A stretch of DNA of 42,174 bases from NCBI GenBank assembly GCA_044450465.1, contig JBIOJB010000010.1:1-42174 (forward strand), written 5' to 3'. The stretch's first letter is position 1, and the number at the start of each line of letters is the position of its first letter. The translations under genes were made by a program, and so were the position numbers. The notes under the pieces were generated by a model. The model ran no database searches. It saw nothing but the letters and a program-made list of their open reading frames with translations, and was not told the origin of the DNA. Shown here piece after piece: positions 6,597-14,748 of this stretch. This DNA comes from JBIOJB01 sp044450465 (lineage in GTDB: Bacteria; Chloroflexota; Dormibacteria; Dormibacterales; Dormibacteraceae).

Positions 6597-8008
6597 CTAG
6601 ACCGTTTCGACTTTCAGCAGGTTTGTCTGGCCGGGCCGGCCCACCGGCACGCCTGCAACGACCACGACCCGATCACCTGGTCTCACCAACCCGCTCCGGC
6701 GAGCCGCGTCGGTCGCGTTCGCGATCATCTCGTCGGTGTCCCGACCCGGGCTGACGAGAAGGGGCACGACGCCTGAGTACAGAGCTTCCTGAGCACCTCG
6801 GGATGCGGGCTCGCCGCCACCACCGGCATCCGAGGTCGGGCCTTGCTGCAGCGAAGCGCGGTCAGGCCGGACTCGGTGAAAGCGATGATGGCTCGGGCAT
6901 TCAGCTCGTCCGCGGTGTTGGCGGCCGCATGCGCGATCGCGCTGCCCACCTGGCCCGGCTCGCGCCAGGTCTGGCGGGCACGCTCGAAAGCCGGGTGCGC
7001 CTGCGCAGACGTGCAGATCCGCGACATCGCGCGTACCGCCTCGACCGGGTGGGCGCCGATCGACGTCTCCTGGGAAAGCATCACCGCGTCGGTGCCATCC
7101 CAGATCGCATTGGCGACGTCCGACGCCTCTGCGCGCGTCGGCCGGTTGGACGTGACCATCGACTCGAGCATCTCTGTCGCGGTGATCACGGGAACACCCG
7201 CCCTGTTGGCACGGTCGATGATCTCCTTCTGAACGGCGGGCAGGTCGCCCAGCTTCAACTCGACTCCGAGGTCGCCGCGGGCCACCATCACGGCGTCGGC
7301 CACCTCGAGGATCTTGCCCAGCTGATGAATCGCCTCCAGCTTTTCGAGCTTGGCGATCACGCCGGCGGGGCAGCTTCGCTGCAACAGCTGCTGACGGCAG
7401 ACCAGAACGTCCTCCGGCCGCCGGACGAACGAAAGGGCCACGTAGTCAACCCCGAGCTCGGCGGCCAGCTTGAGATCTTCGACGTCCTTCTCTGTCAGGG
7501 CTGGCAGCGGCAGCGGCCGCCCGGGCACGCTCACGCCTTTGCGCTCGCCGAGAAGCCCGCCCCGGATCACAGAGCAACGCGCGCCGCCGACCTCGAGGGC
7601 GCGGACCTTGAGCTCGATGCGGCCGTCGTCCAGCAAGACCCGATCGCCGACCTGCAGGGCGGCGATGAGCTCCGGATGGCTGACCTCGATTTCGTCCGCT
7701 GCCGCCCGCCGTCGAGAGACCAGAAGGACGGCGCGCCCGCGCGCGAGCCGTTGAAACGACCCGTCGAGGGCGCCGGTGCGGATCTTTGGCCCTTGCAGGT
7801 CGCCGATCAGGGCAAGGGGCCGGCCGACAGCTTCAGCCGCTTCGCGCACCGCCGCGGCGGCAAGCCTGTGCGTGTCGTGGTCGCCGTGCGAGAAATTCAA
7901 TCGCGCAACGTCCATCCCGGCGCCAACCATTGAGCGCAGGACGGAGGCCGAAGCGCTCGAAGGTCCGATCGTGCACACGATTCGCGCTCGATGTCCCCTG
8001 GGCTTCAT
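6597..8008 (-). pseudogene. pyk: Pyruvate kinase, interrupted by a single-base frameshift near the C-terminus
   Basis: Pyruvate kinase converts phosphoenolpyruvate and ADP to pyruvate and ATP. The first frame (408 good residues from the ATG at 8008) has the barrel motifs ARLNFSHG, DLQGPKIRTG, GERKGVSVPG, the catalytic lysine in VIAKLEK, MVARGDLGVE, ITATEMLESM and DGTDAVMLSQETSIGAHPVEA. After HPEVLRK (AAG at 6787-6785) that frame runs into an unrelated tail and stops at 6725. The -1 frame continues with YSGVVPLLVSPGRDTDEM, then GDRVVVVAGVPVG and TNLLKVETV, ending at 6597. This is the normal C-terminal domain, so one base is missing near 6784-6787. ATG overlaps the NYN gene stop as ATGA. Confidence 0.9.
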
Positions 8009-8442
8009 GAGTACTTCTTGACGCGCCGGCTCATCTCTTCCTCCGCGGCGATCACCTGGCGCTCGAGCTCGACGGCACTGATCACGGCGCCGCCCATGCC
8101 GCGGACCAGATCTCGCTGAGACCGGTCTGACGTCGCGACCGTCAGCACCTCACGCGCTTCGCCGGCCTCATAAGCAATGCGCTCGATCACGTGGTCGGCG
8201 GAGTGTCCTTTCCGCGAGAACACGACGCGGACACCGTCGACCATCTCTTCCGAGTTAGAGCGCGCGGCCGAGTGATGCGCATCGAAGACAACCGTGACCT
8301 CCGCGCCCGTGACGTGGCTCAGCACGGCCAGCCGGTCGACGAGCTTGTGGCGCGCCGTTTCCAGGCTGGTCTCGTCGAGCAGCCGCTTGAGCGGCGGCCA
8401 AGCGTGAACGATGTTGTATCCGTCGACGATGATGCGTTCCAA
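8005..8442 (-). CDS. YacP-like NYN domain protein (putative ribonuclease)
   Basis: The 145 residues match the YacP/Rae1 group of NYN-PIN nucleases. They start RIIVDGYNIVHAW, with the first metal aspartate, followed by TVVFDAHHSA, GVRVVFSRKGHSADHVIE (central acidic site) and TVATSDRSQRDLVRGMGG. In Bacillus the relative Rae1 cleaves ribosome-associated mRNA; that role is knowledge from the family and not shown here. The stop overlaps the pyk start as ATGA, so the two are cotranscribed. It lies four bases after the Clp-N/M50 gene. Confidence 0.85.
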   Translation of the reverse strand: MERIIVDGYNIVHAWPPLKRLLDETSLETARHKLVDRLAVLSHVTGAEVTVVFDAHHSAARSNSEEMVDGVRVVFSRKGHSADHVIERIAYEAGEAREVLTVATSDRSQRDLVRGMGGAVISAVELERQVIAAEEEMSRRVKKYS

Positions 8443-8445
8443 CCG

Positions 8446-9723
8446 TCAGAAGAGCCGCATCTGCGACTGGCCGTAAGAGATGAGAAGCGGGTCGATCTGC
8501 ATCAGCGACGTGAGCTGGAGCACGCCCTGGAAGAAACCTTCACGAACCGGCGCCACGTACCAGAGGACGACGAACACGCCGAGGATGGCGATGGCTCCGA
8601 AACGGCCGGCCCAGGCTTGAATCGAGTAGGGAAGCCATGGGCGAAGGATGCCGAAGCCGTCGAGGCCCGGGATGGGCAGGAGATTCAGGATCAGCGCGAA
8701 CGCCTGCACGAAACCGAGAAAGGCGAGGGCGGCGAAAAAGCCCAGGTTGGCCTCGGTGATCCACCGATCATGACCCGAGATCAAGAATGGCGAGGCAATG
8801 ACAAGGCCGCACAACAGGGTGCCGGCAGGTCCGGCGGCGGATACGGCCGAGTCCCAGGTCTTGCTCCTGAGGGATGCTCGGTTGATGTACACGGCACCTC
8901 CGGGCAGGGCGATCCCACCGAGCAGCAGGAACACGATCGGCATGATCACGCTCATGAGGAGATTCGTGTAACGCAGCGGATCGAGCGTCAGGTATCCGGA
9001 AGCGGCCACGGCCCGATCGCCACCGAGATAAGCGACAAGGGCGTGGCTGAACTCATGAACGCACAGAGACGTGATCCAGCCCGCGGTGACAAACGCGATG
9101 GTGAAAGGAACCACCAGCCCGGGGAGAAGCCCAAGCCAAAGCACCGCGCCGCTGGCCGCGGTAACCGCGACGAGGGCGCCGAACACCGGGCTGATCGACA
9201 GGACGCCACGAAGGGAGGGCAATGGCCGGCGGCGTAGCGCCGCGTCAGGGCGTGCTTTGCCGCGCTCGCCCGCCGGTGGCGCGAAAGCGGCGCCCGTCTG
9301 CAGGTGGTGTCGCAGGTCGTAGAGGGTCAAACCGGCGCTCTGCAGCGGGATCGAGGTGGTGGGCGAATCGCTGTACAGCATCGCCACCAGCAGGTGAATC
9401 GAGTCCACCTGGTAGTGCCCTAGAACCTGCGCCTCCCTGCCCGCGTTGACCAGCAGCTGGCGGACCGGGACCGAGCGCTCGCCCGATTGGTTCGGTTGAA
9501 GCCCTGCCTCGATAGCGGCGGCGTCCAAGCCCAATGCCCGGATCGCCTGGTCGGCGAGGCCGCCGCGCTGCATCAGAGTCGCGTGCATGATGTCCGACGC
9601 GGTCACCTCCCCGCTGCCACGACCTGTGGCCCTGGACCTCGCGCCGGCGAGGATCTCACGAGCGTCCCGGGTCAACGGGATGTCGGCGGAGGCGCGTTCC
9701 AGCTCGGTGGTCGCGTCAGCCAT
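8446..9723 (-). CDS. Clp-N domain fused to an M50 site-2-type membrane protease
   Basis: Residues ~15-145 form a double Clp-N repeat: LTRDAREILAGARSRA with SDIMHATL, then VRQLLVNAGREAQVLG with SIHLLVAML. This is the substrate/adaptor-binding domain normally at the front of ClpA/C. From ~175 on, several membrane segments carry the M50 metalloprotease motifs HEFSHA (His223, Glu224, His227) and NLLPIPGLDGF (347-357), with Asp355 as the third zinc ligand. Such proteases cut within membranes. No AAA+ ATPase domain is present. The N-terminal domain is predicted to be cytoplasmic and may recruit substrates or arginine-marked/adaptor-bound proteins. The fusion is unusual; the M50 assignment is firm. 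Confidence 0.85.
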   Translation of the reverse strand: MADATTELERASADIPLTRDAREILAGARSRATGRGSGEVTASDIMHATLMQRGGLADQAIRALGLDAAAIEAGLQPNQSGERSVPVRQLLVNAGREAQVLGHYQVDSIHLLVAMLYSDSPTTSIPLQSAGLTLYDLRHHLQTGAAFAPPAGERGKARPDAALRRRPLPSLRGVLSISPVFGALVAVTAASGAVLWLGLLPGLVVPFTIAFVTAGWITSLCVHEFSHALVAYLGGDRAVAASGYLTLDPLRYTNLLMSVIMPIVFLLLGGIALPGGAVYINRASLRSKTWDSAVSAAGPAGTLLCGLVIASPFLISGHDRWITEANLGFFAALAFLGFVQAFALILNLLPIPGLDGFGILRPWLPYSIQAWAGRFGAIAILGVFVVLWYVAPVREGFFQGVLQLTSLMQIDPLLISYGQSQMRLF

Positions 9724-9753
9724 ACGGCTCAGTGTAGAAACAGGAACGAGCTG

Positions 9754-10476
9754 TCAGCTGCGCTGCCTCATCGCCTCGTAGAGCAGCGCCGCGGCGGCGG
9801 CCGACGCGTTGAAGCTGGCGATTTGGCCCTTGACCGGCAGCCTCACGCGAGCGTCGCACCGCTCCTTCACCAGCCGGTGCACGCCCTCGCCCTCGCTGCC
9901 CACGACTAGACAGACGCGCTGGGTCAGGTCGAACTCCCACGCCGCCAGCTCGCCGCGGGGATCGAGAGCGACGCACCAGATGCCGGCGCGCTTGATCTCC
10001 GAGATCGCTGACGGGAGCCCCGACACCCGCGCGATCTTCAGCAGCTCGGTGGCCCCCGATCCCGCCTTGACCGCCGCCGGCGAGATCGGCGCGCTCCGGT
10101 GGTCCGGCACAACCGCCCCGTCGCAGCCCGCCACCTCGGCGCTGCGCAGGATCGCGCCGAGGTTCTGCGGATCCATGATGGAGTCGAGCGCCACGAGCAT
10201 GGATGGCTCGGTGGCGAGGAGGTCCTTGAGCGTCCAGTCGCGTCTCGGCTTGAGCTCGGCGGCCACGCCCTGGTTCACGCCGGGCGCCATCGCATCCAGA
10301 CGGTCGGCGGTAACCGTCTCGATGCGCGCGAGACGCGCAAGCTCGTCCAGCCGCGGATCGTGACCCAGCCCGCCCGCCTGGTAGACCTTGACAACGCGAC
10401 CGGCGCGCGCTGCCTCGAGGACGGCATTGCGGCCGTAAATAACGATTGCGGATGGAGCCGGCGGTCTCTGGCGCAT
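9754..10476 (-). CDS. rlmB: 23S rRNA (guanosine-2'-O)-methyltransferase RlmB / TrmH-family SPOUT enzyme
   Basis: The 240-residue product starts with the L30-like substrate-binding domain (IVIYGRNAVLEAARAG) and has SPOUT motifs 1-3: LDSIMDPQNLGAILRSAE, LVVGSEGEGV and LPVKGQIASFNASAAAA. These form the trefoil-knot SAM site. RlmB methylates G2251 in the peptidyl-transferase P loop. Paralogues of TrmH/RlmB type can modify other rRNA sites, so the exact target is a family-level assignment. It sits 30 bases upstream of the Clp-N/M50 gene and diverges from the cupin gene at 10507. Confidence 0.88.
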   Translation of the reverse strand: MRQRPPAPSAIVIYGRNAVLEAARAGRVVKVYQAGGLGHDPRLDELARLARIETVTADRLDAMAPGVNQGVAAELKPRRDWTLKDLLATEPSMLVALDSIMDPQNLGAILRSAEVAGCDGAVVPDHRSAPISPAAVKAGSGATELLKIARVSGLPSAISEIKRAGIWCVALDPRGELAAWEFDLTQRVCLVVGSEGEGVHRLVKERCDARVRLPVKGQIASFNASAAAAALLYEAMRQRS

Positions 10477-10506
10477 CGTCTAAAGACTGACCACTATGCT
10501 TGCGCC

Positions 10507-11040
10507 ATGCACGATGCGGCGGTCGTGGCCAGGGTGATGGAGGACTCCCGGGCCATGCTCGCGGGAGGCTTGACCATGGAAAGCCTGGAGGCGATCGGGC
10601 ACCGTCTGGCAGAGGCCGGGCTTCACCAGAACCTCGTTGCCGGGTCCGAGATGCGTCAGATGCATGGCGGCGACTCGAGCTTCACCGTCTTGCAGACCGA
10701 CCCCGACGGCCTGACCCTTGTGTTCGGACGCTTTTCAGCGAAGGAGGAGACCCCCGTCCACGACCACGGCTCCTGGGGCGTGGCGTGCGTGATACAGGGC
10801 GTCGACCGTTATCGCCACTGGGAGATTGCCGGTGATGGGACGGTCCGCGTGCTGTATGAGAGAGAGCTTGGGCCTGGCGCGTTCGCGGCGTGGCTTGACC
10901 CACCCGCTGACATCCACAGCCAGCAGGGCATCGGCGAGCCGGCGCTGGAGCTGATCATGTTCGGCAAGAACGTGATGTCGCTTCCGCGTCACTACTACGA
11001 CACGAAGACCGGCGAGGTTACGACCGCCCTCCCCCAGTAG
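10507..11040 (+). CDS. Cysteine dioxygenase type I-like cupin
   Basis: The 177-residue protein is a cupin with the thiol-dioxygenase iron motif: PVHDHGSWGVACVIQG gives His85 and His87, and DIHSQQG gives His137. The C-terminal Tyr163/Tyr164 is near the position of the catalytic tyrosine. Enzymes of this family oxidise cysteine to cysteine sulfinate or 3-mercaptopropionate to its sulfinate; substrate choice cannot be decided here. I start at the ATG at 10507, because further upstream the frame lies antisense to rlmB. No clear Shine-Dalgarno is seen. The 3' end overlaps cysS tail to tail by 23 bases. Confidence 0.85.
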   Translation: MHDAAVVARVMEDSRAMLAGGLTMESLEAIGHRLAEAGLHQNLVAGSEMRQMHGGDSSFTVLQTDPDGLTLVFGRFSAKEETPVHDHGSWGVACVIQGVDRYRHWEIAGDGTVRVLYERELGPGAFAAWLDPPADIHSQQGIGEPALELIMFGKNVMSLPRHYYDTKTGEVTTALPQ

Positions 11041-12463
11041 GACTGGCGTCCGGGGCGATGCGCCTCCAACGCACCCCGTCCTTGGAGTCGTCGATGGCTA
11101 TCCCGCGCCGGCGCAGCTCGTCGCGGATCTCGTCAGAGCGTTTGAAGTCACGTGCAGCTCGGGCCGCTTCGCGGTCCGCGATAAGCCGTTCGACGTCAAC
11201 ATCAAGCTTCCGTTCTTCCGCCCGGATGACGTCGAGATGGACGTCCACAGCGGCAAGGAGGTCCTGGAGGGCGGCCAGCTCGCGCGGCCCCATCGGAGCG
11301 GCATCGAGCGCCGCATTCGCCTCGCGCACGAGCTCGAAAACGAGGCCTAGGCCCTGCGGCAGGTTCAGATCGTCGTCGAGAGCGTCGCGGTAGCCGGCCG
11401 CCACCTCTTCGATCCTGCGCAGCATCCTTTGGTCGCCCGTCTCACCCGACGGCGCCCGGCGCACTCGCTCGTCGAACTCGCGCAGCCGCCTCACCTGCTC
11501 GGCGGCGGAGTGGAGTGCCTCGGCGCTGAGTCTCAGGCGTGACCTGTAGTGGGCGTTGGCGATCAGAAAATAGCGGACCGAGAGTGGGTCGTGGCCGGCT
11601 TCGATCAGGTCGCGGAGGGTGGTGAAACCGCCTGCGCTTTTTGACATCTTCTGCCCGGTCGCGTCACTCAAGTGTTCTGAGTGCAGCCACACCGTGGCCA
11701 GCGTCTGACCATTGGCCGCCTCCGACTGGGCGATCTCGTTCTCGTGGTGCGGGAACATCAGATCAACGCCGCCGGCATGAATGTCAAAGGTGTCGCCGAG
11801 ATATCGCTTGCTCATGGCGGAGCACTCGATATGCCAGCCGGGCCTGCCTCGGCCGAAGGGGGCGTCCCATGACGCGCCCAGCTTCTCGTCTCCCGGTTGG
11901 GACTTCTTCCAGAGCGCGAAGTCGCTGACCGACTCCTTTTCGTATTTGTCCGCGGCGACGCGCACGCTTGCCTTCTGTCCGGCTGGGTCGAGACGCGACA
12001 GCTCGCCGTAGGCCGGGAAGCTCGCGACCCGGAAATACACGTCGCCGTCAGCGACGTAGGCGTGATCCCCCTTGATCAGCTTCGAGATCATCTTGATCAT
12101 CTCGGGTATGTGCTCTGTCGCCCTCGGGTAGTACTCGGCCGGCTGGGCACGCAACGCGATCATGTCCTCGAAAAAGGCCCTTTCGAACGGTTTGACGTAT
12201 TCCGCGATCGTCACGCCCGCTTGCATCGCCTGGTCGAGGATCCGGTCGTCGATGTCGGTCAGGTTCATGACGTGCGTTATCCGGTAACCGGACAGCTGCA
12301 GGTGCCTGCGCACGAGGTCGTAGAACAGAAACGCGCGCAGATTCCCGACATGCGGGTAGTTCCACACGGTCGGGCCGCACGTGTACATGAGCACGTGACC
12401 CGGTTGCAGCGGCGTGAATTCCTCCTTGAGCCCGGTCAAGGTGTTTTGCAGCGCGAGCGTCAT
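11018..12463 (-). CDS. cysS: Cysteinyl-tRNA synthetase
   Basis: This class I synthetase charges tRNA-Cys. The 481 residues have the normal length. MYTCGPTVWNYPHVGN includes the first zinc cysteine and the HIGH-equivalent HVGN. HIECSAM and HAGGVDLMFPHHENEIAQSE supply the other zinc ligands. KMSKS is intact in GQKMSKSAGGF. The C-terminal helical domain includes DFKRSDEIRDELRRRGI. The start overlaps the ispF stop by four bases (ATGA), linking it to the isoprenoid genes. It converges on the cysteine-dioxygenase-like gene, a cysteine-themed pair. Confidence 0.97.
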   Translation of the reverse strand: MTLALQNTLTGLKEEFTPLQPGHVLMYTCGPTVWNYPHVGNLRAFLFYDLVRRHLQLSGYRITHVMNLTDIDDRILDQAMQAGVTIAEYVKPFERAFFEDMIALRAQPAEYYPRATEHIPEMIKMISKLIKGDHAYVADGDVYFRVASFPAYGELSRLDPAGQKASVRVAADKYEKESVSDFALWKKSQPGDEKLGASWDAPFGRGRPGWHIECSAMSKRYLGDTFDIHAGGVDLMFPHHENEIAQSEAANGQTLATVWLHSEHLSDATGQKMSKSAGGFTTLRDLIEAGHDPLSVRYFLIANAHYRSRLRLSAEALHSAAEQVRRLREFDERVRRAPSGETGDQRMLRRIEEVAAGYRDALDDDLNLPQGLGLVFELVREANAALDAAPMGPRELAALQDLLAAVDVHLDVIRAEERKLDVDVERLIADREAARAARDFKRSDEIRDELRRRGIAIDDSKDGVRWRRIAPDASPTGGGRS

Positions 12464-12933
12464 CTCTCGTCGATCAGGACGATCGCCTGCGCTGCCATCC
12501 CCGATCGCCGGCCCAACGCGCCAAGGCCCTCGGGCGACGTCGCCTTGACGCTGACCTGGCCAACCTCCAGGGCGAGCCGCGCCGCCAGGTTCGTCCTCAT
12601 CGCATCGAGGTGCGCGCTCAGACGAGGCGCCTCGGCGATGAGCGTGCTGTCGACGTTGACCACGCGGTAGCCGGCCTTACCCAGGGCGGCACCGGCGGCC
12701 GACAGGAGGTCCAGGCTCGAGGCGCCCTCGAAGCTCGGGTCATCGGGCGGGAACAGCCTGCCGATGTCACCCAGGGACGCGGCACCAAGCAAGGCGTCGA
12801 TCACGGCGTGTGTGAGCACGTCGGCATCCGAGTGGCCGTCAAGCCCCTCGGTGTGAACGATGTGAACACCTCCAAGCACCAGGTCTCGGCCGGTCTTCAA
12901 AGGATGAACGTCGTATCCGATCCCCACCCTCAC
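12460..12933 (-). CDS. ispF: 2-C-methyl-D-erythritol 2,4-cyclodiphosphate synthase
   Basis: IspF makes MEcPP in the MEP pathway for isoprenoid precursors. The 157-residue protein has the zinc ligands Asp8, His10 (GYDVHPL) and His42 (in DADVLTHAVIDALLG), plus the GDIGRLFPPDDP loop and the C-terminal VKATSPEGLGALGRRSGMAA motif. The start is GTG and overlaps the ispD stop (GTGA). The order ispD-ispF-cysS is common in Gram-positive-type genomes. Confidence 0.96.
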   Translation of the reverse strand: MRVGIGYDVHPLKTGRDLVLGGVHIVHTEGLDGHSDADVLTHAVIDALLGAASLGDIGRLFPPDDPSFEGASSLDLLSAAGAALGKAGYRVVNVDSTLIAEAPRLSAHLDAMRTNLAARLALEVGQVSVKATSPEGLGALGRRSGMAAQAIVLIDER

Positions 12934-13649
12934 AGCGCGAGGCGTCCGTGAGGCGCGGACTCAAGACCGGGGCCTTCCTGCTCGCGGATCAAGGCCTCGA
13001 GGACGTTCAGGTCCTCCAGGGTCGTCAGCTTGATGTTTGAGGGTTCGCCTTGCACGACCGTGACGGCATGACCGGTGGCCGCCACCAGTTGCGCGTCGTC
13101 GTCGCCGACGAGGCCGGCGTCGGCTGCCTCTCTGTGCGCGCGCGCCAGCAGCTCGAAGCCGAATGCCTGCGGCGTCTGGGCCAGCACTATCAGCGAACGG
13201 TCCAGGCTCTCCACGAGCCGGTTGCCTTCGACGCGCTTGACCGCGTCGCGAGGCGAGATCGCGGGAAACGCGGCCCCGGATTCCATCGCAGCGGCCAGCA
13301 CCCGGCGGACGAGCGCCGCGGAGAACAGCGGCCTGGCTGCGTCGTGGACGAGCACGTAGTCACATGGGCTGAGTGCCGTTAGGCCGGCACGCACGGAGGC
13401 CTGCCGGCTCTCGCCCCCGGCCCGGACGATCACCGGCTTGGACGGGTGCAGAGCCTGGACCTCCTTTTCTGCATTCTCGAGCCGGCTTGGCGGGGCGACG
13501 ACCACGATCTGCCCTACCTCGTCGAGGGCCAGGAAAAGTTCCAGGACGCGGGCGAGGGTCGTGCGCCCGTTGAGGCGCACGAGGGCCTTGCTGCCGCGGC
13601 CCAGGCGCGACCCTGAACCCGCCGCGGCAACTATCGCCCCCACCGCCAC
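12930..13649 (-). CDS. ispD: 2-C-methyl-D-erythritol 4-phosphate cytidylyltransferase
   Basis: IspD transfers CMP from CTP to MEP. The 239 residues open with the nucleotide-binding loop AIVAAAGSGSRLGRGSKAL, in which the usual PK is changed to SK so that lysine is kept. Further motifs are GGESRQASVRAGL, VLVHDAARPLF and NIKLTTLEDLNVLEAL near the end. The start is a GTG at 13649. It ends in a four-base overlap with ispF and follows the PIN-TRAM gene by eight bases. Confidence 0.94.
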   Translation of the reverse strand: MAVGAIVAAAGSGSRLGRGSKALVRLNGRTTLARVLELFLALDEVGQIVVVAPPSRLENAEKEVQALHPSKPVIVRAGGESRQASVRAGLTALSPCDYVLVHDAARPLFSAALVRRVLAAAMESGAAFPAISPRDAVKRVEGNRLVESLDRSLIVLAQTPQAFGFELLARAHREAADAGLVGDDDAQLVAATGHAVTVVQGEPSNIKLTTLEDLNVLEALIREQEGPGLESAPHGRLAL

Positions 13650-13657
13650 GTGGGGGC

Positions 13658-14737
13658 TCAGCTTGCCTCCTCGCGCTTGGTGCGCGACGCGGGTGGACGG
13701 GTCTCCAGCGCGTTCGGGTCGGCGAAGATCATCCGGCCCGCCGAGGTCTGAATCACCGAGGTCACGACCGCCGTGATCGTTTGATTCATGAGGCGGCGCC
13801 CGTTCTGGATCACGACCATGGTTCCATCGTCGAGGCTCCCGACGCCTTGCCCCGGCTCCTTGCCTTCACGCGCGACGGTCACCACGATCTCCTCGCCGGG
13901 GATGGCGACGGGACGCATCGCCTGGGCGAGCTCGTTGAGGTTGAGCACGGTCACCCCCTCCAGCCGGGCGATCCGATTGAGGTTGAAATCGTTGGTCATG
14001 ATCGCCCACTCCTTGCGCTTTGCCGTTCGCACAAGATGGGCGTCGATTTCGCCGACGGTCGGCCCGTCGTCTTCGGTCACCTGAAGATCGATGGATGATT
14101 CCTTCTGCATCTCGGTCAGCACGTCGAGGCCCCGCCGGCCGCGTCTGCGCCGGGTCGCATCCGCCGAGTCCGCAACCATCTGCAGCTCGCGCAGGACTGA
14201 GCTCAGGATGACGAGCGGCATGTCGAGAAAGCCCGTCTTGGCGATGTCGAGGATGCGGCCGTCGATGATGACTGACGTGTCGAGGAGGACAGCCTGCAGC
14301 CGGCGGCTGCCGGCGTCGTTGGCCGGACCAAGGAACAGCGCGGCGAGCTCCTCGCGGCGGGTCAGGCCGATGGACACGCCAAGGGCCGCGAGCAAGAACG
14401 CGAGAGCCAGCGAGAGCGCGTAGCCATACGGGAGGTCGCGCACGAAATAGCCGGTCAACACGGCGATGACCAGACCAACGATCATGCCAAGCAGGCCGCT
14501 GATCAGGTCGGGGAGCGGAGTGCTCGTAAGCCGGAAGTTGAATTTCCGCCAGCCACCCAGCACGTACGGCGTGCCCAGGTACGCGAATATCAAACCTTCA
14601 AGCGTGGTCAGCCCGATGATGATGAATCCCGGGTGTGGATGACCCACTCCGAGGACCAGGAAATATCCGAGCGTGAAACCACCGACCACTCCGAGCCCTA
14701 CCCCAAACCATCGGGCGAGGCGCTCGGAACGCTTCAA
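13658..14737 (-). CDS. YacL-like PIN-TRAM membrane protein
   Basis: The 359-residue protein has about four membrane segments in residues 10-125. A PIN nuclease domain begins at VLLDTSVIIDGRILDIAKTG, with further acidic residues in EIDAHLVRTAK and MTNDFNLNRIA. The C-terminal TRAM domain, a predicted RNA-binding fold, is in GEEIVVTVAREGKEPGQGVG onward. The start is TTG at 14737, chosen because a strong AAGGAGG lies six bases upstream. In Firmicutes and Actinobacteria this gene also lies between radA and ispD. It is probably a membrane-tethered ribonuclease; its RNA target is unknown. Confidence 0.9.
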   Translation of the reverse strand: MKRSERLARWFGVGLGVVGGFTLGYFLVLGVGHPHPGFIIIGLTTLEGLIFAYLGTPYVLGGWRKFNFRLTSTPLPDLISGLLGMIVGLVIAVLTGYFVRDLPYGYALSLALAFLLAALGVSIGLTRREELAALFLGPANDAGSRRLQAVLLDTSVIIDGRILDIAKTGFLDMPLVILSSVLRELQMVADSADATRRRRGRRGLDVLTEMQKESSIDLQVTEDDGPTVGEIDAHLVRTAKRKEWAIMTNDFNLNRIARLEGVTVLNLNELAQAMRPVAIPGEEIVVTVAREGKEPGQGVGSLDDGTMVVIQNGRRLMNQTITAVVTSVIQTSAGRMIFADPNALETRPPASRTKREEAS

Positions 14738-14748
14738 CGACTACCTCC

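Noticed and set aside
6780..6790. Programmed -1 frameshift in pyk
   Set aside because: The sequence has no X-XXY-YYZ slippery heptamer or evident downstream stimulator, and pyk is not known to be recoded.
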